Positions 1 through 5,461 of a stretch of 5,648 bases of DNA are shown here, in pieces. How positions within the stretch are numbered: the first letter of the stretch is position 1; each line of letters begins with the position of its first letter. The notes under the pieces are model-generated. The model was not told the DNA's origin. It searched no databases and was given only the letters and a program-made list of their open reading frames with translations. Origin of the DNA: Alphaproteobacteria bacterium (lineage in GTDB: Bacteria > Pseudomonadota > Alphaproteobacteria > Micavibrionales > Micavibrionaceae); the NCBI GenBank assembly GCA_020442505.1, contig JAGRJZ010000142.1, forward strand, positions 1-5,648, in the 5' to 3' direction. The position numbers and the translations under genes are program-made.

Positions 1-731
1 AAATACAGGACGGTATCGACCATATGCTCCAAAACGCGCGGGCCGGCGATCTGCCCTTCCTTTGTGACATGTCCGACGAATATCACCGTAATGCCGCGCT
101 TTTTCGCCGCGCGGGTAATTTCGGCGGCAGAGGTGCGCACTTGAGTAACGGTCCCCGGCGCGCTTTCCACCGTATCGACATACATGGTCTGGATCGAATC
201 AATGACGATCAGGCCTGGCGCGGCATCGGGATCCTCCATCGCACCGACGATATCGCGGACGCTGGTCGCCGAGGCCAGCGCCACCGGCGAATCGGCAAGC
301 CCCAGACGATCGGCGCGCAAGCGCACCTGGTCCACGGATTCCTCGCCCGAAACATAGGCGCAACGCACGCCGCCGCGACCAAGCGCGCAGACGATCTGAA
401 GCAGCAACGTCGATTTCCCAATTCCCGGATCCCCGCCAATCAATAGAGCTGACCCCGGTACCAGCCCACCGCCGGTGACACGGTCAAATTCGGCCATTTT
501 TGTAATATGGCGGGGAATTTTATCGGCGCGCGCGCCCTTGAGATCGACAAAATCCAGCGCCCGGCCCTTTTTCCGGCCGGCGGTGGAGCCGAGCCCCTTG
601 GGCGGCCCGGATTCGGCCGCTTCTTCGACAATGGAATTCCAGTCCCCGCACGCGTCGCACTTCCCGCTCCAGCGCGGATGGACCGCCCCGCAGGACTGAC
701 ATACATAGGATTTCAAGGACGCTTTAGCCAT
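1..731 (-). CDS. radA: DNA repair protein RadA (Sms), 5' part, cut by the window edge
   Basis: RadA is a cytosolic RecA-like ATPase that acts with RecA in recombinational repair by promoting branch migration of recombination intermediates. Read from the ATG at 729-731, 243 complete codons are present; the family is usually about 450-460 residues, so the C-terminal Lon-like domain and the KNRFG motif lie beyond base 1. Visible features in order are a four-cysteine zinc finger (C11-x2-C14 and C25-x2-C28, in CQSCG and CDACG), a Walker A motif GGDPGIGKST at residues 99-108, the SGEES segment at 128-132, and Walker B LIVIDSIQT at 174-182 with D178. The order and spacing are those of RadA, not RecA or DnaB. 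The start is set by the zinc finger beginning at residue 11, as is usual; the ribosome binding site is weak (TAGGG directly before the ATG). The SRP RNA lies upstream on the same strand. Confidence 0.97.
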   Translation of the reverse strand, partial: MAKASLKSYVCQSCGAVHPRWSGKCDACGDWNSIVEEAAESGPPKGLGSTAGRKKGRALDFVDLKGARADKIPRHITKMAEFDRVTGGGLVPGSALLIGGDPGIGKSTLLLQIVCALGRGGVRCAYVSGEESVDQVRLRADRLGLADSPVALASATSVRDIVGAMEDPDAAPGLIVIDSIQTMYVDTVESAPGTVTQVRTSAAEITRAAKKRGITVIFVGHVTKEGQIAGPRVLEHMVDTVLY

Positions 732-785
732 GCCCTACGGATAACACGAGACAGGGCAACTGACCAGATAAAAACAGGAACAAAC

Positions 786-795
786 AAAGAAAAAT
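786..795 (-). terminator. T-rich end of the SRP RNA transcript
   Basis: Directly after the 3' arm of the SRP RNA long helix, the minus strand reads ATTTTTCTTTG. A T tract immediately after a stable GC-rich stem is what an intrinsic terminator needs, so the RNA's own closing helix plus this tract could end transcription. The tract is interrupted by one C, so some readthrough into radA is possible. Confidence 0.5.
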
Positions 796-891
796 GGAAG
801 ACCGGACACGACCCGGAAGAATGCGCCTGCGGCTGCTTCCTCTCGGACCTGACCGGGTTCGGTCGCGCCTCCGCCCGTGCCGGCCCTCCGG
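796..891 (-). ncRNA. ffs: signal recognition particle RNA, 4.5S type
   Basis: This is the RNA scaffold of the bacterial signal recognition particle. It binds Ffh and speeds its docking with FtsY so that ribosomes making membrane proteins are delivered to the inner membrane. The minus strand contains the nearly invariant domain IV: GGTCAGGTCC, a GAGA tetraloop (bases 841-844), then GGAAGCAGCC. Outside it the two arms pair into a long interrupted hairpin: 880-889 pairs with 796-805 through ten consecutive pairs including two G-U wobbles, followed by CACG paired with CGTG and GGAGG with CTTCC. The length, about 95 nt, fits the short SRP RNA of Gram-negative bacteria, which lacks an Alu domain. 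The 5' end is inferred from the promoter just upstream and the 3' end from the closing helix and T tract, so both may be off by a few bases. The usual tetraloop is GGAA; GAGA is a variant that still fits GNRA. Confidence 0.9.
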
Positions 892-897
892 AGAAGG

Positions 898-926
898 GAT
901 ATAAAGCCCTTCTTCCGAAAAAGCAA
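898..926 (-). promoter_or_regulatory. sigma70-like promoter of the SRP RNA
   Basis: On the minus strand a -35 box TTGCTT (921-926) and a -10 box TATATC (898-903) are separated by exactly 17 bases. The -10 box ends about 7 bases before the inferred RNA 5' end near 891. The matches are 4 of 6 at -35 and 4 of 6 at -10, but position and spacing agree well with the RNA. It lies just beyond the stop codon of the small upstream ORF. Confidence 0.6.
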
Positions 927-936
927 GGACGAATGG

Positions 937-1017
937 CTAAAAAGCGATCATCCCCAAGGCGGCGAACAGGCCGGCCAGACACAACAGGTCCAAAAATTGT
1001 GCAAATAACGTCGTCAT
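937..1017 (-). CDS. 26-residue hydrophobic microprotein, unknown function
   Basis: A short ORF runs from an ATG at 1015-1017 to a TAG at 937-939 and encodes 26 residues. It begins MTTLFAQFLDLLCLAGLF and ends AALGMIAF. Residues from about 8 to 26 form one almost unbroken hydrophobic stretch, long enough for a single membrane helix, with D10 as the only charged side chain. What makes it believable is the ribosome binding site: GGGGAG lies 8 bases before the ATG, better than that of radA. It has the same orientation as the SRP RNA and radA, and its stop codon lies 10 bases before the SRP promoter -35 box. I do not recognise the family. It could be a small membrane protein, a translated leader, or a chance ORF; type I toxins have similar size and hydrophobicity but usually carry basic residues that this one lacks. 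Confidence 0.5.
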   Translation of the reverse strand: MTTLFAQFLDLLCLAGLFAALGMIAF

Positions 1018-1059
1018 GATGGAGTCTCCCCAAAGTCTCTTTCTGATTTGTTTGTGAAA

Positions 1060-1084
1060 GGGGGGCGGTGACATCCCTCCCCCC
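1060..1084. repeat. G6/C6 inverted repeat in the intergenic region
   Basis: Six G residues (1060-1065) can pair with six C residues (1079-1084) around a 13-base loop. In minus-strand RNA the hairpin lies about 42 bases before the start codon of the 26-residue ORF and is followed by only TTT, so it would be a poor terminator; it may be a structured 5' leader. Apart from this, bases 1018-1159 hold nothing that I can identify as a gene. Confidence 0.35.
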
Positions 1085-1159
1085 GAGGAACAGGCCCATC
1101 AAACACCTCAAAAGATAAAATTTGGTTAAAATACGTTCGATGTTTTTCGATATTTATAG

Positions 1160-1446
1160 GCTTGGAACACCGTTTATCGCCGTTTTGCCGCCGAGCCAGA
1201 CATGGAATACATCATGGTTGACAGCACGGTCTTACGCGTTCACGCTTGTGCCACCCCAAAAAAACCGGGAGGAAGAGCGGCCTTACGATAAACATCTCTA
1301 CAAACACCTCTATAAAGAGCACCACAAGATCGAGTGCCTCTTTGGCTTTCTGAAATACTATCGGCGATTGTTTGCCCACCACGACAAGCTCAAACGCAAT
1401 TTCTCAGCCTTCCTGCATTTCGCCGCCGCCTTGCAGGCGGCTAAAA
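1160..1446 (+). pseudogene. decayed IS5-family transposase
   Basis: This is a remnant of a DDE transposase with large internal deletions. From 1160 one frame reads AWNTVYRRF, a typical IS5-family piece, fused directly to AAEPDMEYIMVDSTVLRVH, which carries the first catalytic Asp (codon 1220-1222), and ends at a TAA (1289-1291). A second frame then gives PYDKHLYK (from 1281) and continues through KIECLFGFLKYYRRLF, which carries the catalytic Glu (codon 1332-1334), and DKLKRNFSAFLHFAAALQ. The two catalytic codons lie only about 110 bases apart and the second Asp with its surroundings is gone, so no active enzyme is possible. A fused 145-codon ORF (1122-1559) spans the area, but its beginning and end are not transposase sequence. 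I found no terminal inverted repeats or target duplication. The family is clear; the subgroup (perhaps IS427-like) is a guess. Confidence 0.85.
1290..1313 (+). repeat. 12-base tandem duplication inside the transposase remnant
   Basis: AAACATCTCTAC (1290-1301) is followed directly by AAACACCTCTAT (1302-1313), matching at 10 of 12 positions. In protein terms it repeats HLYK where IS5-family transposases normally have a single PYDKHLYKE. The duplication keeps the frame and its two differences are synonymous, so it could predate or accompany decay of the element. Confidence 0.65.
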
Positions 1447-1481
1447 TAAAATCTCAACAGAACCTATACACAACCATAAAT

Positions 1482-1509
1482 TTGCATTTGTCTTATAAAC
1501 ATCTAAAAT
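1482..1509 (+). promoter_or_regulatory. possible promoter of the tad cassette
   Basis: In the AT-rich stretch between the transposase remnant and the tadG-like gene, TTGCAT (1482-1487) and TAAAAT (1504-1509) are spaced 16 bases apart and resemble sigma70 boxes. Transcription would start near 1516, leaving a leader of about 70 bases. AT-rich DNA gives many such matches by chance. The rest of 1447-1587 holds no other gene I can support. Confidence 0.35.
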
Positions 1510-1520
1510 ACATTGTTTTT

Positions 1521-1536
1521 TTAAACGAACGTAAAC
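1521..1536 (+). promoter_or_regulatory. possible CtrA-like site
   Basis: TTAA, seven bases, then TAAAC matches the CtrA consensus TTAA-N7-TTAAC of alphaproteobacteria except at one base of the second half. CtrA is known to control flp/tad pilus genes in Caulobacter, and this site lies between the possible promoter and the tadG-like start. A single near match in AT-rich DNA is weak evidence. Confidence 0.25.
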
Positions 1537-1587
1537 TTGAATTATGTAAAAATTTATAAGACGAAAGCACTAAAAAGGGTTCTCTGC

Positions 1588-2901
1588 ATGAAGGACGATA
1601 TCTCCAAAAAACACAAAGCGGGTTTCATATCACGCAAAAAGGAAGCTTTTTTAAAATTCTTCCGCGATCGTGCCGGATCCATCATGCCGATGACGGCGCT
1701 TGTTTTACCGCTTGTCCTCGGTATGACGGGACTCGGGGTCGATGTTAGTATGTGGGCCTTGGAAAAACGAAACCTTCAGGCCGCCGCAGATGCGGCCTCC
1801 ATCGCGGCCGCCTGGGAAATCGCCAACGACGTCGAGGATATGGCAGAGACAAGCGCCAACCGCGAAGCTGAAAATAACGGCTACGACCCCTCTATGGCGG
1901 GGGATTTAAGTCTGGTCATCGCCACGAACCAGGACGGAAATATCACGGTCACAACGGCGCTGGAGCAAGACGCACGCGTCTGGTTTTCCCGCGTCTTTTA
2001 CGACGGCACGATGCGCACGGGCGCGCGGGCTACGGCTTTAGTCACAGATCCGATCGGTGATTTTTGCATTCTCAGCCTGGACCCCACGGAAAGCGGCGCC
2101 GTCTCGGCCGTTGGGAACGTCACGGTCGAATCCGAGGGATGTGGAATCGCGATCAACTCAAACGATGACGAGGCCATGGACCTGACCGGCGTAACCTTCA
2201 TCGATATGAAAGACATCAATATTGTTGGCGATTACGAAGTTGGCAACAACGTCACCTTGCAATACGAGACCCTTACAACGGGCAGCCCGCGCACCCCCGA
2301 CCCCTATCAAAACCTTGAAATTCCTGAGTACGGGGCTTGCGACGAAAACAACTTTCACGCAAGCGGCGACGCAACCCTGACGCCGGGCGTTTATTGCGGA
2401 GGGATCAGCATATCCGGAAACGGCGACATCGCGCTCGAGCCAGGCGTTTATATTATCGACGCTGGCGATTTTTCGGCAACCGGGGGCGGGACCCTCGTCG
2501 GAGACGGCGTCAGCATTATCCTGACGAACAGCACAGGCAACAACAACCAATGGGGACAATTCGATGTCAGCGGAAACCGCGAAGTGACATTGACCGCTCC
2601 GGACGAAGGGGAAGAAATGGAAGGAGTTGCGATTTATCAGGATCGTAACGCGCCCGATGGCGGAAACCAGTGCAACAAGCTGATCGGCACGTCTGCCATC
2701 AATCTCGACGGCGCGGCCTATTTCCCGTCCCAGTGCTTCCAGATCGGTGGCGATCACAGCCTCGCCAGCCCGGGCACCAACCCGTGCTCGCGCATTATCG
2801 CCCGCACCGTAAAGTTGAACGGGAATCCTTACATCGCGAATAACTGCGACGGGTCGGCCGCGAAAGATATCGGGCAAATACTTGTTCGTCTGATAGAATA
2901 A
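1588..2901 (+). CDS. TadG-like pilus assembly protein with a repetitive secreted region
   Basis: This 437-residue envelope protein is probably part of a Flp/Tad pilus system. After a basic cytoplasmic start, FRDRAGS (residues 25-31) leads into one membrane segment (about 34-56) and then EKRNLQAAADAASIAAAW, the hallmark of the TadG N-terminal (TadE-like) domain. The remainder is rich in Gly, Asn and short beta-prone repeats, with parallel phrases such as LTPGVYCGG and LEPGVYIIDAG, GDGVSIILT, VAIYQDRNAPDGG and GAAYFPSQ. This is the pattern of the alphaproteobacterial TadG relatives whose C-terminal region probably forms a beta-helix-like fold outside the membrane. Eight cysteines follow the membrane segment and could form disulfides. 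No von Willebrand A domain is evident. An upstream in-frame ATG at 1537 exists, but 1588 is preferred because AAGGG lies 8 bases before it and the extra residues resemble no part of the family. Two pseudopilin genes follow, the first 30 bases downstream. Confidence 0.85.
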   Translation: MKDDISKKHKAGFISRKKEAFLKFFRDRAGSIMPMTALVLPLVLGMTGLGVDVSMWALEKRNLQAAADAASIAAAWEIANDVEDMAETSANREAENNGYDPSMAGDLSLVIATNQDGNITVTTALEQDARVWFSRVFYDGTMRTGARATALVTDPIGDFCILSLDPTESGAVSAVGNVTVESEGCGIAINSNDDEAMDLTGVTFIDMKDINIVGDYEVGNNVTLQYETLTTGSPRTPDPYQNLEIPEYGACDENNFHASGDATLTPGVYCGGISISGNGDIALEPGVYIIDAGDFSATGGGTLVGDGVSIILTNSTGNNNQWGQFDVSGNREVTLTAPDEGEEMEGVAIYQDRNAPDGGNQCNKLIGTSAINLDGAAYFPSQCFQIGGDHSLASPGTNPCSRIIARTVKLNGNPYIANNCDGSAAKDIGQILVRLIE

Positions 2902-2931
2902 AAAGACCGCGCTAAGGGGGAGACAAATAAA

Positions 2932-3159
2932 ATGATCAGATTATTAGGAAATCTTCTGAGAAACCGGGAAGGCGTCGCCGCCACCGAGTTTGCCCTAATC
3001 GCTCCCGTGTTTGCTCTTTTTCTGGCCGGCGTTTTTGACTACGGCATGTACATCAACACCAATATGCGCATGGAAAACACCGCGCGCTCCGCCGCCGAGT
3101 ATGTCATTCAGGGCGGCGATTCAGGTTTAATCTCAGACGATGTCATCACCCAAAGCTGA
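2932..3159 (+). CDS. TadE-like pseudopilin, 75-residue N-terminal product ending at an early TGA
   Basis: This is the part of the tadE-type gene that is translated if the internal TGA is obeyed. It holds a basic start, the candidate TadV prepilin peptidase site G14 followed by VAATEF with E19 five residues after the cut, the hydrophobic helix FALIAPVFALFLAGVFDYG, and ARSAAEYVIQGG, all typical of TadE (PF07811 type). GGGGGAG lies 9 bases before the ATG. The product keeps the membrane helix but loses the periplasmic half, so normal function is doubtful. Confidence 0.8.
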   Translation: MIRLLGNLLRNREGVAATEFALIAPVFALFLAGVFDYGMYINTNMRMENTARSAAEYVIQGGDSGLISDDVITQS

Positions 3160-3387
3160 CTTGATACCGACAACACGACGGTTACGACAGAATGGGTATG
3201 CACATGCGCAGATGGCGTAGAAATAAGCTGTGATAACACATGTAACGACGCGAACGACTACCGCCGGGAATTTATCGAAGTCCGTCTTGACACAGCCTAC
3301 GAAACGGCCTTCCCCTACCCGGGCATGCCCGATAGTATCAATTTGCAAGGGCGGGTTCGTCTACAGGCCCAGGGAAAGGCACCATGA
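2932..3387 (+). pseudogene. tadE-type pseudopilin gene interrupted by one in-frame TGA
   Basis: Ignoring the TGA at 3157-3159, the same frame stays open for 75 more sense codons to the TGA at 3385-3387, giving a protein of about 151 residues, a normal TadE length. The downstream half looks like genuine TadE sequence: a cysteine cluster (VCTCADG, then SCDNTC), FIEVRLDTAYETAFPYPG, and the closing NLQGRVRLQAQGKA, like other family members that end in a beta strand after an FPYPG-type phrase. The old stop overlaps the next start codon as ATGA, the arrangement of an intact translationally coupled pair. No frameshift or other lesion is seen, so this is a single nonsense change, a sequencing error, or a read-through site. 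The tail has no plausible start codon and ribosome binding site of its own. TadE proteins are minor pilins processed by TadV and needed for Flp pilus production. Confidence 0.8.
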
Positions 3388-3803
3388 TTCTTTGGCTTCG
3401 CAAACACCTTACGGCATTTTCCGCTGACAACGCGGGCACGACCGCCGTGGAATTTGCCCTGATTGCCGGTATTTTCATCTCGTTCATCTTCGGCATTTTT
3501 GAGATGGGCCGGGCTTTTTACACCTGGAACGGATTTCAGTACGCCGTCGAAAACACGACCCGGCACGTTCTTGTTACGGCCAATATGACCGAATCGCAGG
3601 TCGAAGACTACATCTTGGAGGAAATGGAAGAAATGGGCGTCGACACCGACGATGTAACGCTCGACGTCACCTTCTCAACGGTTTCCGATGTCAATTTCGT
3701 GGAAGTCGACGGAACCAAGACGCATCAGATTTTCATCCCCCTGATCCCGGAGGACGTAACCAGCGTCGATCTGAAAGCGCATTCCCGTATGCCGATCCCT
3801 TGA
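3384..3803 (+). CDS. TadE/TadF-like pseudopilin
   Basis: This 139-residue minor pilin-like protein of the TadE family is inserted in the inner membrane and probably takes part in Flp/Tad pilus assembly. The candidate prepilin peptidase site is G18 followed by TTAVEF, with E23 at position +5, leading into one long hydrophobic helix (about residues 24-43, FALIAGIFISFIFGIFEMG). A polar periplasmic part of about 95 residues follows, with an acidic stretch (DYILEEMEEMG) and beta-prone sequence. There are no cysteines, unlike the preceding tadE gene. The start overlaps the end of that gene as ATGA, and AGGGA lies 8 bases before the ATG, so translation was probably coupled to the neighbour; the early TGA 225 bases upstream may reduce it. 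Whether to call it TadE or TadF cannot be decided from this sequence. Confidence 0.85.
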   Translation: MILWLRKHLTAFSADNAGTTAVEFALIAGIFISFIFGIFEMGRAFYTWNGFQYAVENTTRHVLVTANMTESQVEDYILEEMEEMGVDTDDVTLDVTFSTVSDVNFVEVDGTKTHQIFIPLIPEDVTSVDLKAHSRMPIP

Positions 3804-3856
3804 TGTTTGACGAATCTTGATTCTTTTCCGCTTGAAAACGGAGGCCGTTTCGTCGC

Positions 3857-5440
3857 ATGCTGCCGGCGATGAACGATCCTTCCCTCAAAGCCCGTTTGAT
3901 TACCGAGATTCTCCGGGCACGCTCCCGGGTGTACCACGTCGGACAAAGAACGCCGCTCGAGCCTATGCGTATAAACGGAGAGGATTTTCACCTTTTCGTC
4001 AAGCGAGAGGACCTTTCGCCCATCAACGCCTATAAATGGCGCGGGGCGTATAACTGCATCAAAATTCTGTCAGACGAGGGAGAAGCCGGACCCTTCGTCG
4101 CCGCCAGCGCGGGGAACCACGCGCAAGGGGTCGCCCTCGCCGCCCGGAAGCTAGGCCTTCCCGCCAAAATCTTCATGCCTTTGTCGACGCCCCGGATGAA
4201 GCAACAATCCGTTGAGCGGCTGGGCGGCGCGATGATCGAGGTTGTTCTGGAAGGCGACGATTACAACGTCGCCGGGGCCGCTGCGAAGGCCTATGCCAAA
4301 GAACATGGCCATACCTATATCCACCCGTTCGACGATCTGCGCACCATCGCGGGCCAGGCCACCATCGCCGACGAGATCGTTCTCTCCGGCGAAGGCCCGT
4401 TTGACTATGCCTTTCTCCAGATCGGGGGCGGTGGAATGGCCGCCGGGGTCGCTGTGTGGCTTAAGGAACATTATCCCGCCATCAAGATCGTCGGCGTAGA
4501 GGAAGCGGATCAGGCCTGCATGAAGGCCGCTATCGAAGCAGGAGAACCCGTCACGCTCGATAAAGTCGACACGTTTTGCGACGGGACCGCCGTTACAAGG
4601 GCGGGAGATTTAACCTTTGCCCTGTGCCGGGAAACGCTTGATACGATCGTGACCGTCTCGAACGAAGAGACTTGCGCCGCGATCCAGCGTTTTTGGGAAT
4701 CCAAACGCGTCATCCCCGAGGCGTCAGGCGCCCTGGGCCTGGCCGGCGTTTTACATTATGCGGAGCGTTATCCGGAGGAGCTCTGCGGCAAAAGGGTGCT
4801 GACGGTTGTCTCCGGCGCGAACGCTGATTTCGGAAAGATTCCCTTATTCGTCGCCAATTCTGCGGTCGGCGCAAACCGAAAGCGCTTTTACCGCTTTCAT
4901 ATCAACGAAAAAGGCGGCAGCCTTTTGGGGATTTTAGACACGGTTTTCGCCGATGTTTCCGTTCACGAGTTTCAGTACGGTAAAATCAGCGCCAAGGACG
5001 CCTGGCCAATCGTGGCCCTCGAAGCGCGGCCGGATAAATTAGAGGCCCTTCACGACAGCATGAAGGCGCACGGGATAGATTTCGAAGACGTAACAAGCGC
5101 GCCGGACGTACGATTCCGGATTATCAATTACAACCCTGCCCTGTTCCACGATCCCTTGATCATGCACGTACATTTCCCGGAACGACGCGGCGCGCTACGA
5201 GATTTGCTCCGCAAGATCTCAGATGTGGCCAATATTTGCTATTTCAATTATCAATATTCCGGGGAATCCATCGGCCGCGCCCTGATGGGGTTTGAATTTG
5301 ACAGCCCAGAAAAACGGGCCACGTTTTTGGATATCATCAGGAACTCGGTCGTCACCGCAAGACCGGTCGAACCCGAGACGGCCAAACGAATCCTGGCCTA
5401 TAGCAGGGAAGACTTGTCTTCCGGTTCTTGGTGTAAATAA
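3857..5440 (+). CDS. ilvA: threonine dehydratase (threonine ammonia-lyase), biosynthetic type
   Basis: This cytosolic pyridoxal phosphate enzyme converts L-threonine to 2-oxobutanoate and ammonia, the committed step of isoleucine synthesis. Its 527 residues compare with 514 in E. coli IlvA. The N-terminal catalytic domain (about 1-335) carries the PLP lysine K60 in INAYKWRGAYN, the substrate loop SAGNHAQG (84-91), the phosphate-binding glycine loop GGGGMAAG (190-197) and SGAN at 319-322. Two ACT-like regulatory domains follow, about 343-413 (RKRFYRFHINEKGGS onward) and 433-505 (DPLIMHVHFPERRGA onward), which indicates isoleucine feedback control and excludes the short catabolic form. The start at 3857 has GGAGG 12 bases upstream, rather far; the next Met (residue 5) would be farther still. 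It begins 53 bases after the tad cassette without a clear terminator between, so some readthrough from it is possible. trmD follows after 21 bases. Confidence 0.96.
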   Translation: MLPAMNDPSLKARLITEILRARSRVYHVGQRTPLEPMRINGEDFHLFVKREDLSPINAYKWRGAYNCIKILSDEGEAGPFVAASAGNHAQGVALAARKLGLPAKIFMPLSTPRMKQQSVERLGGAMIEVVLEGDDYNVAGAAAKAYAKEHGHTYIHPFDDLRTIAGQATIADEIVLSGEGPFDYAFLQIGGGGMAAGVAVWLKEHYPAIKIVGVEEADQACMKAAIEAGEPVTLDKVDTFCDGTAVTRAGDLTFALCRETLDTIVTVSNEETCAAIQRFWESKRVIPEASGALGLAGVLHYAERYPEELCGKRVLTVVSGANADFGKIPLFVANSAVGANRKRFYRFHINEKGGSLLGILDTVFADVSVHEFQYGKISAKDAWPIVALEARPDKLEALHDSMKAHGIDFEDVTSAPDVRFRIINYNPALFHDPLIMHVHFPERRGALRDLLRKISDVANICYFNYQYSGESIGRALMGFEFDSPEKRATFLDIIRNSVVTARPVEPETAKRILAYSREDLSSGSWCK

Positions 5441-5455
5441 GGAGTAAGACCAAGA
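5426..5455 (+). promoter_or_regulatory. hairpin holding the ilvA stop and the trmD ribosome binding site
   Basis: TCTTGGT (5426-5432) pairs perfectly with ACCAAGA (5449-5455), a 7-bp stem with a 16-base loop. The loop contains the ilvA stop TAA (5438-5440) and AAGGAG (5439-5444), the only good Shine-Dalgarno sequence before trmD. That sequence lies 17 bases before the trmD ATG, far beyond the usual 5-9. A ribosome ending ilvA would open this stem, so translational coupling is plausible; it is inferred from sequence only. Confidence 0.45.
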
Positions 5456-5461
5456 TAATAA

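Noticed and set aside
24..446. Plus-strand ORF of 140 codons opposite radA
   Set aside because: It lies antisense to well conserved RadA motifs, has no recognisable domain, and is low-complexity Arg/Ala/His typical of a shadow frame in GC-rich DNA.
507..1019. Plus-strand ORF of 170 codons across radA, the SRP RNA and the microprotein
   Set aside because: It crosses the radA start, the whole SRP RNA and the upstream ORF in antisense, with no family resemblance.
713..1111. Minus-strand ORF of 132 codons
   Set aside because: It runs through the SRP RNA and into radA in a wrong frame; the RNA explains the conserved sequence.
1122..1559. 145-codon plus-strand ORF as a real gene
   Set aside because: Only its central part (about 1281-1446) is transposase; the beginning is out-of-frame transposase DNA and the end is AT-rich intergenic sequence.
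1537..1587. Longer N-terminus for the tadG-like protein from the ATG at 1537
   Set aside because: No good ribosome binding site there, and the extra 17 residues are not family-like. The ATG at 1588 has AAGGG at good spacing.
2158..2877. Long minus-strand ORF of 239 codons opposite the tadG-like gene
   Set aside because: Its length follows from codon bias of the sense gene. It has no domain I can recognise, and the sense frame is clearly TadG-like.
3157..3159. TGA read as selenocysteine
   Set aside because: Only a 4-bp stem is visible just downstream, not a convincing bacterial SECIS, and TadE is not a known selenoprotein family.
3157..3803. TGA reassigned to tryptophan throughout the genome
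   Set aside because: TGG is used for tryptophan in these genes, and TGA is the natural end of the second pseudopilin at 3801-3803; reading through it would run out of frame into ilvA.
3807..3835. Promoter for ilvA starting with TTGACG
   Set aside because: The -35-like hexamer is good, but no acceptable -10 box lies 16-18 bases downstream (GCTTGA at 17).
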